From assembly GCA_018656555.1 (NCBI GenBank), contig JABHZQ010000002.1:1-63944 (forward strand): DNA of 63,944 nt. Reading direction: 5' to 3'. The notes below the pieces were generated by a model. The model ran no database searches and was not told the DNA's origin. It saw only the letters and a program-made list of their open reading frames with translations. Both the position numbers and the translations under genes were made by a program. Source of the DNA: an archaeon. GTDB taxonomy: Archaea; Nanobdellota; Nanobdellia; SCGC-AAA011-G17; GW2011-AR17. Each line of letters starts with the position of its first letter. The stretch's first letter is position 1. Below are positions 58,676 through 63,944 of this stretch, piece by piece.

Positions 58676-59281
58676 CTAGCTGTTTTCTAACATCTTTATC
58701 TTTTTATCCAAATCCTTCTTCAATTTAGGTAATAGTTTCTTCCAATCTTTTTTAAACAAATCATAATAATGAGTATCATGAAATTTTCCAGTAGCCTTAG
58801 ATCTCTCGTCCTTTTTAAAAACACCCATTAACTCATATCCTAATTTTTGTTGAACACCCTTAGAAGCTTTATTATTTGAGTAAGTATAAGTTTTCAACTT
58901 ATTTAATTTTAATTTATTAAATGCAAATTCCATTAAAACAATTTTAGCCTCAGTCATATAGGCATTTCTCCAATAATTTTCATTTAACCAGGATCCAGTT
59001 TCTCCAATTTTACTAAAAGAATTAATTCTAAGAAGATCTAACGCCCCAATAACTTTCTTTTCAGATTTTAACTCAATAAAGAAAGCATATTTTGTCTTTG
59101 TTTTTTTCTTCCACTCTTTTATACAATCATTAATGTACCATTTTCCATCTTTTTTTGTATAAGGAAAAGGAACAGATGCTAGCCATTTTGAAACATTAAT
59201 ATTATTCATACCATTAACCAAATCATCAACATCAGATAATTTAGGTTTTCTTAAAATCAATCTTTTAGTTTCTAATTTCAT
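58676..59281 (-). CDS. GNAT acetyltransferase, RimJ/RimL-like
   Basis: A 201-residue acetyltransferase: LETKRLILRKPKLSDVDDLV (residues 2-21), VIGALDLLRIN, GSWLNENYWRNAYMTEAKIVL (in part, motif A of the RimJ/RimL group), and YSNNKASKGVQQKLGYELMGV (in part, ~134-154). Usually acetylates N-termini of ribosomal proteins or small amines; target unknown. The very basic C-terminal 25 residues are Lys-rich. Confidence 0.88.
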   Translation of the reverse strand: MKLETKRLILRKPKLSDVDDLVNGMNNINVSKWLASVPFPYTKKDGKWYINDCIKEWKKKTKTKYAFFIELKSEKKVIGALDLLRINSFSKIGETGSWLNENYWRNAYMTEAKIVLMEFAFNKLKLNKLKTYTYSNNKASKGVQQKLGYELMGVFKKDERSKATGKFHDTHYYDLFKKDWKKLLPKLKKDLDKKIKMLENS

Positions 59282-59317
59282 ACCTTATTAACAATCATTA
59301 GAATTAATAAAAGTTTC

Positions 59318-59641
59318 TCATAAATAAGCTTCAGCATGTTTTTTTAAAATAGTATTATTCTCAATATCTTCAAGAGTTAATTCTCTCTTCACAACCCTAT
59401 ACTCACTCTTATAAGAATCCTTACTAAAATAACCATAGTTTACTAACTCTCTTCTAACAGTTGCAAAATCAGAAAAATATACTTTAATCTTCTCATTAAC
59501 CTCTTCTTCAGAATATACTCTATCCTCAAAACCTTCCAATATTCTTAACAGAACAGCCTGCTTCTTAAAATCATTCTTAGGCATTCTATCATTCTTAACA
59601 CAATTGTCAAACAATTCTTTAGTATCAAAAGGAAATTTCAT
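59318..59641 (-). CDS. DUF2087 domain protein
   Basis: A 107-residue protein matching the DUF2087 pattern: MPKNDFKKQAVLLRILEGFEDRVYSEEEVNE (in parts, ~20-50) followed by DFATVRRELVNYGYFSKDS (~55-73). In bacteria the domain often sits C-terminal to a transcription regulator; here it stands alone. Function unknown; possible DNA or small-molecule binding. Three bases from the YkgJ gene upstream, hence co-transcribed. Confidence 0.75.
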   Translation of the reverse strand: MKFPFDTKELFDNCVKNDRMPKNDFKKQAVLLRILEGFEDRVYSEEEVNEKIKVYFSDFATVRRELVNYGYFSKDSYKSEYRVVKRELTLEDIENNTILKKHAEAYL

Positions 59642-59644
59642 ATT

Positions 59645-60049
59645 TTACTCCATAAACAACTCTTTAATCTTACCTCTAGGATTAGCAACAATTCTTCTTT
59701 TCAACTCCAAGGAAACCTTATTCAACTTCTTGAACAACCTCTCATTCCTAACAATCTTTTGACCCTTACCAAACCCACTACATCCAGAATCTATTTTCAA
59801 ACTACCCAGCTTAAAATCCACTTTCCCCAACTTAAACTTCTCCCAATCTGGATAAAAAGGATACATCTTACAACCTAGGGGTCTTTCAGTATAAATCCCA
59901 CACCTATTCTTTTCATTCAACTTAACACAAGTATCACTATTTCCATTAAATAATCTAAAATTAAAAGCATTACCTAACTTATGACAGCACTTACCACAAG
60001 AAATACATTCCCATCTGGTATCAGGAGTAACCTTTGTTTCCTTAATCAT
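59645..60049 (-). CDS. YkgJ family cysteine cluster protein
   Basis: A 134-residue protein with the CxxCGxCC-type motif WECISCGKCCHKLGNAF (residues ~12-28) followed by CGIYTERPLGCKMYPFYP (~51-68) and a further Cys near 91, an eight-Cys arrangement likely to bind zinc or Fe-S. In operon with DUF2087. Function of the family is unknown. Confidence 0.9.
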   Translation of the reverse strand: MIKETKVTPDTRWECISCGKCCHKLGNAFNFRLFNGNSDTCVKLNEKNRCGIYTERPLGCKMYPFYPDWEKFKLGKVDFKLGSLKIDSGCSGFGKGQKIVRNERLFKKLNKVSLELKRRIVANPRGKIKELFME

Positions 60050-60082
60050 AAAATAAAATAAAAAATAGAAGTATAAAAACTT

Positions 60083-60319
60083 TTACATATTTTCTATTGC
60101 TTTTTGCATTAATGGTAAGACTTTTTCCACTTCATCTTTAGTCAATCTTCCCAATTTACTAAAAGAATACTCACCATTATTAGGGTTCAAGTTTTCTCTT
60201 GAAAGTTGCAGTTTTTTCATCCCTTCATTATAACACATAACAGTAACTTTTACTTTTGTGGTTTCAAACTCTGCTGTTTCACCGAATAATTCCTTATCTA
60301 AATTTTTATCATATGGCAT
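60083..60319 (-). CDS. Small hypothetical protein
   Basis: A 78-residue protein, MPYDKNLDKELFGETAEF, with a beta strand KVKVTVMCYN, and a C-terminal helix LTKDEVEKVLPLMQKAIENM. Not recognised. A good Shine-Dalgarno (ggaggttt) lies 6 bases before the ATG. Possibly one transcript with the YkgJ gene, 33 bases downstream. Confidence 0.6.
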   Translation of the reverse strand: MPYDKNLDKELFGETAEFETTKVKVTVMCYNEGMKKLQLSRENLNPNNGEYSFSKLGRLTKDEVEKVLPLMQKAIENM

Positions 60320-60373
60320 TTTTAAACCTCCTTAATCTATGCAAAATTGAAATGTTTATAAAACTTGTGTAAA

Positions 60374-60772
60374 TTAAAGAAAAAATAAAATAAGTGCCAT
60401 AATACACAAGTTCAACAAGTCATATATCACACTAATGAAATAGGTTGTAGTTGACTTCTCTCCCCACAAAACCATTCCTAGTTTAGTAGTAGCAAAGAAT
60501 CCAAACCAAATCACTGCTGCCATCAATAAGGCACCCTCAAAAGTAGATATTCCAACATTAAACATTAAATTAGATAAAACCCAAGCTGTTAGTAACAAAG
60601 TAATAAAATACCCTAAAAATGGAGCTAACATATTGCCCTTATCTTTTTTTGTCTTATTATCCTTTTTACACATATCTCCAAACATTACTGAAGAATGCCA
60701 TAACCATCCAAAAAGAAAACATACCACACTCGCAATAAGTACTGCGAAATAATCAAATACTATCATAGCCAT
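60374..60772 (-). CDS. Four-helix membrane protein
   Basis: About 132 residues from ATG at 60772 (MAMIVFDYF), preferred over 60802 because a strong Shine-Dalgarno (ggaggtt) lies 8 bases upstream. Four hydrophobic segments, with a basic cytoplasmic loop CKKDNKTKKDKG between helices 1 and 2. No function assigned. Confidence 0.65.
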   Translation of the reverse strand: MAMIVFDYFAVLIASVVCFLFGWLWHSSVMFGDMCKKDNKTKKDKGNMLAPFLGYFITLLLTAWVLSNLMFNVGISTFEGALLMAAVIWFGFFATTKLGMVLWGEKSTTTYFISVIYDLLNLCIMALILFFL

Positions 60773-60840
60773 CTTAATAACCTCCAAAGAAGAAAATAAC
60801 ATTTTTATTTAAAAGCATTATTAGACTAGAAAATAAAGTA

Positions 60841-60914
60841 TGGCGCCAGGGGGATTTGAACCCCCGATCCCCAGCTCATGAGACTGGTGCTCTACCGAAC
60901 TAAGCTACGGCGCC
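60841..60914 (-). tRNA. tRNA with CAT anticodon (Met elongator likely; Ile2 possible)
   Basis: A 74-base tRNA without intron. Acceptor ggcgccg/tggcgcc (last pair G-T), D stem gctt/gagc (one wobble), anticodon stem ccagt/gctgg, loop CTCATGA (anticodon CAT), T arm ggggg-ttcaaat-ccccc, discriminator A. It lacks the three G-C pairs in the anticodon stem and the A1 of initiator tRNA. TATA element (ctatttataaaag in plus sense, ~60936-60948) is ~28 bases upstream. Confidence 0.9.
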
Positions 60915-60996
60915 ATATATTTCAAAATCCTCTTTCTATTTATAAAAGTTTTCCAAAATAATACAATTTATATAATCCCCTAATCTAACTAAATAT

Positions 60997-61431
60997 ATGA
61001 ACTATAATCACACCCAAATAGGATACTTAATGATAATTGTTTTAACAGCTGTAGTTCTTTTCTATGGTGGATTTTTAATACAATCAAATTTTGATCCAAT
61101 CTTTCTTATTGTAACCCTTTCAATCTTATTTCTTCTAGGTTCTTTTGCAACGCTTAATATAAAAATTGATAAAGAATATCTAAGACTTAAATTTGGTTAT
61201 GGTATATTCAGGAAAAAATTCAATCTCAAAGAAATAGATTCAGTAAAAAGTGTAAAACACAAATGGTATCATGGTTGGGGTATAAGATATTGGCTAGGTT
61301 CTAACATCTGGATCTATAATGTTTCTGGTTTTGGTGCCATTGAAATAAAAATGAAAAATGGTAAAACTTCTAGAATTGGAACTGACGAACCTAAAGATTT
61401 AGAATATGCAATAAAAGAAGTGATAAAATAA
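60997..61431 (+). CDS. Small membrane protein with PH-like domain
   Basis: A 144-residue protein: two transmembrane helices (IGYLMIIVLTAVVLFYGGFL, PIFLIVTLSILFLLGSF) then a bPH-like strand-rich domain (IDKEYLRLKFGYGIFRKKF, NLKEIDSVKSVKHKWYHGWG, FGAIEIKMKNGK). The pattern matches small bacterial-type PH proteins with unknown role. Promoter (acaatttatataat, 60962-60975) precedes the ATG, ~25 bases. Confidence 0.65.
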   Translation: MNYNHTQIGYLMIIVLTAVVLFYGGFLIQSNFDPIFLIVTLSILFLLGSFATLNIKIDKEYLRLKFGYGIFRKKFNLKEIDSVKSVKHKWYHGWGIRYWLGSNIWIYNVSGFGAIEIKMKNGKTSRIGTDEPKDLEYAIKEVIK

Positions 61432-61493
61432 GCCTTATTTCTCCAAAAACTAGGCCAATAGCCTTATATACTACTGCCATTTTTAAGCTATTT

Positions 61494-61946
61494 ATGGGAA
61501 GATTTGAGCGTCCAAGAGAAAGAAGAGATTCCGGAAATAGGGGTCCAAGAAGAGATTCTAGAGATCAAGGTTCTAGAAGAAACTATGGAGATAGTGGACC
61601 AAGAAGAAGTTATAGTGATAATGGTCCTAGAAGAAGCTATGGAGATAGTGGACCAAGAAGAGAAAGGATGCCAAGTTTTGAAGATAGACCCAATATAAGA
61701 GGTAAAAGATACCTAGGTAGAGAATCTAGCCGTAATAACCGAAATAGAAGAGATGTGGAAATGACTAAAGTTACCTGTTCTTCTTGTGGTGTTAAGTGCG
61801 AGGTTCCTTTCAAACCAACTTCAGCAAAGCCAGTCTACTGTGATGATTGTTTTGCTAAAAAAGACAGTTCTAAGCCTTCTAAACAAGATTTTGATAAAAT
61901 TAACGAAAAACTTGACAAAATAATGAAAGCTTTAAAGATAGAATAA
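61494..61946 (+). CDS. Arg-rich repeat protein with zinc ribbon and helical tail
   Basis: A 150-residue protein. Residues 1-60 are RGG-like and repetitive: GPRRDS, RNYGDSGPRR, SYSDNGPRR, SYGDSGPRR. Then a zinc ribbon VTCSSCGVKCEVPFKPTSAK (~93-112, two Cys pairs, the second being CDDC) and a C-terminal coiled segment (DKINEKLDKIMKALKI). Similar proteins with CxxC ribbons plus Arg/Gly repeats are found in DPANN genomes; RNA binding or phase separation is a plausible but unproven role. The zinc ribbon resembles bacterial CxxCxxx small zinc proteins. Confidence 0.7.
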   Translation: MGRFERPRERRDSGNRGPRRDSRDQGSRRNYGDSGPRRSYSDNGPRRSYGDSGPRRERMPSFEDRPNIRGKRYLGRESSRNNRNRRDVEMTKVTCSSCGVKCEVPFKPTSAKPVYCDDCFAKKDSSKPSKQDFDKINEKLDKIMKALKIE

Positions 61947-62055
61947 ATCAGAATTGTATAAGTTCTAGTAAATATTTTTTCCTATAATTGAACAAAAATA
62001 CTCCTTACAAGGTTCAGATTATCAGCATATACAAGTCTAATAACTAGTTCTTTTC

Positions 62056-62121
62056 AAAAATTAAAAAAAAATTAAAAAAAAATTAAGAATAATCAATTAA
62101 TAAAAATTAAGAATTATCAAT
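62056..62121 (-). terminator. T-tract terminator and ~23-base tandem repeat after the cold-shock gene
   Basis: On the leftward strand the cold-shock stop is followed by ttcttaatttttatt, then three long T tracts (T8-T9) near 62058-62083. The stretch around 62076-62122 contains two imperfect copies of aattaagaat(a/t)atcaatt, each ~23 bases. This is an AT-rich end-of-gene region; nothing else is seen between 61947 and 62121. Confidence 0.55.
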
Positions 62122-62328
62122 TTATTCTGATTCGCCTTCAACGATTTTTACGTTTACAGCTTTTGGACCTCTATCTCCTTGCTCTACATCGAATGTAACT
62201 GCATCGTTTTCATTCAATATAACACCTTCATCTAAGGATGATCGATGTACAAAGATTTCTTTACCATCTTCAGCGGTAATAAATCCAAAGCCTTGTTTTT
62301 CATTAAAAAACTTTACTGTACCTTTCAT
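62122..62328 (-). CDS. cspA: Cold-shock domain protein CspA-like
   Basis: A 68-residue OB-fold RNA chaperone. RNP1 KQGFGFITAED (residues 11-21) and RNP2 IFVHRSSL (25-32). Destabilises RNA secondary structure in the cold. Acidic C terminus (IVEGESE). The mRNA has a leader of ~60 bases (see next), unlike the leaderless neighbours. Confidence 0.96.
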   Translation of the reverse strand: MKGTVKFFNEKQGFGFITAEDGKEIFVHRSSLDEGVILNENDAVTFDVEQGDRGPKAVNVKIVEGESE

Positions 62329-62422
62329 TTTTTTACTCCATTGTTTTCCAGAAACCTTCTGACAAATAGTCTAAAAAGTCTCTAGCATTGGTATATTAGA
62401 AAAATAAGGTCCTTTTTAAATG
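62329..62422 (-). promoter_or_regulatory. cspA promoter and 5' leader
   Basis: The TATA box atttaaaaagg (62412-62422) lies ~85-94 bases upstream of the ATG, so transcription should start near 62390 and give a ~60-base leader. The leader includes a small hairpin candidate (agaa-ggt-ttct) and a Shine-Dalgarno ggag 8 bases before the ATG. Leaders of bacterial cspA mRNAs act as thermosensors; whether this does is unknown. Confidence 0.5.
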
Positions 62423-62443
62423 CTTCTATTTAAAATATAATAA

Positions 62444-62821
62444 TTATCTATCATATCTATCAATAGACTGATGTGCAAACAAAGCATATTCATCCTTTCT
62501 ACTCATTTGAACAAGAATACCATTAACATCTTCCTCTTTGATTATCTCCTCTACAGCCCATACTAACCCTGATTGAGGTGTTAAACCCTCAAAAGTCAAA
62601 TCCTCATTAAGTAAGATCTTTCTTCTATCTGATAAATCTAATCCTTTCATAGACCATTGGGGACCATTCTGAGAAGAAGCATACACAGCTCTCACTCTCA
62701 TAAGAACAGAATAAAATGCTTCATTAACTGCCCGAGGTATTTCTGACACATCAACTCTATTCCCTGGAATATCTAAAAACCCTCTATATTCTACAAATTC
62801 ATGTTTTTCTCTAGTTTTCAT
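62444..62821 (-). CDS. Hypothetical soluble protein
   Basis: A 125-residue orphan with a mixed alpha/beta pattern (FYSVLMRVRAVYASSQNG, GLVWAVEEIIKEEDVNGILVQM in part). No motif recognised. Not closely spaced to either neighbour and preceded by a TATA box (actcatataaaag in plus sense). Confidence 0.5.
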   Translation of the reverse strand: MKTREKHEFVEYRGFLDIPGNRVDVSEIPRAVNEAFYSVLMRVRAVYASSQNGPQWSMKGLDLSDRRKILLNEDLTFEGLTPQSGLVWAVEEIIKEEDVNGILVQMSRKDEYALFAHQSIDRYDR

Positions 62822-62869
62822 AAAAAACCAGCAAAAATACTCATATAAAAGAATAAGTAGTAATCTATA

Positions 62870-63286
62870 TTACTCCATGAGCTCCTTAATCTGCTCAGCA
62901 ACCCTTTCCATCTTTTTCTTAGATAATTTAGGCTGATGCCAATAATTAAACTCTACCTTATCATCAGAAAACCTAGGAATTAAATGAAAATGAACATGTG
63001 GGACTGTCTGTCCAGCTATTTTCTTATTATTTTGAACTATATTCATACCCTCAGAAAACTTCATAACTGCTTTAGAAAACTTACGAACAGTTCTCATCAA
63101 ACTATTATACTCTACTGCAGGCATATCACTAATCAACTCATAATGTTTCTTAGGAATAACCAAAGTATGTCCTCCCTCTGGAACAGCCGGGCTAACACTC
63201 AAAAATACAAAAGTATGATCATCTTCCCAAATCTTAGTACAATCATGCTTACCTTTAATAATTTTACAAAACAAACACTCTTTCAT
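62870..63286 (-). CDS. HIT-family hydrolase
   Basis: A 138-residue histidine-triad protein; ATG at 63286 (MKECLFCKIIKG) chosen over a non-ATG codon 12 bases upstream. CxxC near the N terminus (CLFC), GHTLVIPKKHYELI (~41-54) and the catalytic triad HVHFHLIPRF (~98-107). Probably hydrolyses dinucleoside polyphosphates or AMP-lysine type conjugates. Follows a second HIT gene upstream on the same strand (31 bases). Confidence 0.92.
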   Translation of the reverse strand: MKECLFCKIIKGKHDCTKIWEDDHTFVFLSVSPAVPEGGHTLVIPKKHYELISDMPAVEYNSLMRTVRKFSKAVMKFSEGMNIVQNNKKIAGQTVPHVHFHLIPRFSDDKVEFNYWHQPKLSKKKMERVAEQIKELME

Positions 63287-63317
63287 ACAAACTCTCAAAG
63301 AACTAAAATATAAAAAG

Positions 63318-63761
63318 TTATTGATTATTTTTTATTTCCTCAGAAACCTCTTCCAAGTTATCAGCTTTTGGACCCATTATTGTAGTAGTATACCCTGGAT
63401 ATTTATCAAAATACTTTCCCTCTATTCCAAAAGATTCAAATTTCTCATTCAACCCATGAACTGGATATAACTTAACATGGGCATGATTAATCAACAAACC
63501 TTCAAAAACTAAAGCCACCCTCTTAACTTTCAAACCCTTTTCCAAAATTTTAACAACTTTCTTAACAGCCAACAAATATTTTTGGTAAGTATCCTCATCC
63601 ATCTCAAAAATATCTGAATCATAATGGTTCTTAGGTATCACTAAAGTCATTCCTTTAGTATTTGGATACAAATCAAGGATTGCAAAAAATTCATCATCTT
63701 CCCAAATCTTGACAGTAGGAATCTCTCCCTTAGCCATCTTACAAAAAATACAATCACTCAT
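63318..63761 (-). CDS. HIT-like protein with altered triad
   Basis: A 147-residue paralogue of the next HIT protein (CIFCKMAKGEIP, MTLVIPKNHYDS). The triad region reads NHAHVKLYPVHG (~110-121): the first two His are present, the third is replaced by Lys. Catalysis may be lost or altered. Starts only 8 bases inside the end of the upstream gene (overlap 63754-63761). Confidence 0.85.
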   Translation of the reverse strand: MSDCIFCKMAKGEIPTVKIWEDDEFFAILDLYPNTKGMTLVIPKNHYDSDIFEMDEDTYQKYLLAVKKVVKILEKGLKVKRVALVFEGLLINHAHVKLYPVHGLNEKFESFGIEGKYFDKYPGYTTTIMGPKADNLEEVSEEIKNNQ

Positions 63762-63944
63762 CCCTTTTAACTCCTTTAAAAATATCCCGTTTAGTTTTTC
63801 TTAATTCATCTAAAATCTGCTGCTTAGCAATTTCCAACAACCCAACTTTCTCTTGAGCTTGCATATTATTAGAAGTCATCTTAGTAGCAATTTTACCATT
63901 TCTTATCCTAAAATGTATCATAAAATCTTTATCTTTTTCCATAA
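63754..63944 (-). CDS. Hypothetical protein, 5' end possibly beyond window
   Basis: At least 62 residues from the ATG at 63942. It has a strand-turn (MIHFRIRNGKIATKM) and a helical C terminus (LEIAKQQILDELRKTKRDIF), Lys-rich. It runs up to the window edge, so the true start may lie outside. Overlaps the HIT-like gene by eight bases. Confidence 0.5.
   Translation of the reverse strand, partial: MEKDKDFMIHFRIRNGKIATKMTSNNMQAQEKVGLLEIAKQQILDELRKTKRDIFKGVKRDE

Noticed and set aside
62056-62122. Small RNA gene or origin-like AT-rich element downstream of cspA
   Set aside because: The poly-T tracts are explained as a terminator; no stable stem or repeated iteron pattern beyond two imperfect 23-base copies is seen.

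Overview
This window is a gene-dense, AT-rich chromosome segment from an archaeon, most likely a DPANN lineage of the Woesearchaeota/Pacearchaeota type (inference, no database search was run). Evidence seen directly: archaeal-only ribosomal and RNA polymerase genes in archaeal order (eL21, RpoF/Rpb4, DUF655, then uS13-uS4-uS11-RpoD-eL18-uL13-uS9), tRNA genes without encoded CCA that carry bulge-helix-bulge introns, TATA boxes about 25-30 nt upstream of start codons on largely leaderless genes, archaeal AMP phosphorylase, SecD/SecF, and many lysine/isoleucine-rich small proteins. Stop codons TAA, TAG and TGA are all used. There is no rRNA, no CRISPR array and no IS element; no gene-free stretch exceeds about 180 bases.

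Layout. 0-7.4 kb: small orphan genes, a TrmI-like tRNA methyltransferase, membrane proteins, a PIN-ATPase-KH protein whose 3' end is duplicated around an orphan gene, an FHA protein and a HAD phosphatase. 7.4-8.6 kb: a LAGLIDADG homing endonuclease lodged in a tRNA-Arg(CCU) gene, leaving a 5' tRNA stub upstream and a complete tRNA with two tiny introns downstream. 8.6-16 kb: dihydrouridine synthase, a fused aspartate carbamoyltransferase, a glycosyltransferase/PIG-L pair whose PIG-L member is frameshifted beside a second homing endonuclease, and a histidine phosphatase. 16-25 kb: DsbA-like protein, tRNA-Gly with an intron, lipoprotein and large surface protein, SecF-SecD, and a RelA/SpoT-like protein. 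25-28.7 kb: adenine phosphoribosyltransferase, AMP phosphorylase and an AI-2E-type permease. 28.8-38.9 kb: three consecutive giant surface proteins. 39-43.9 kb: ribosomal/RNAP operons. 43.9-49.4 kb: a coupled pair of Ig-like-domain proteins predicted to face the cytoplasm. 49.5-54.5 kb: ThiI-like PP-loop protein, a compact iron-sulfur operon (regulator-NifS-Dcd-NifU) and FKBP. 54.5-64 kb: P-loop/deoxyribosyltransferase-like fusion, PEP synthase, small membrane, GNAT, DUF2087, YkgJ and cold-shock genes, tRNA with CAT anticodon, and two HIT proteins.

How the parts relate: salvage and pyrimidine enzymes (Apt, AMP phosphorylase, PyrBI, Dcd, MazG-like) suggest a reduced but partly self-sufficient nucleotide metabolism; NifS, NifU and the ThiI-like protein form a sulfur-transfer set; SecDF and DsbA-like protein serve export of the abundant disulfide- and glycan-binding surface proteins. 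The most unusual points are the ordered double-intron tRNA-Arg beside its invading endonuclease, two places where an inserted gene is flanked by a copy of a host gene end, and the membrane-anchored cytoplasmic Ig-domain pair.
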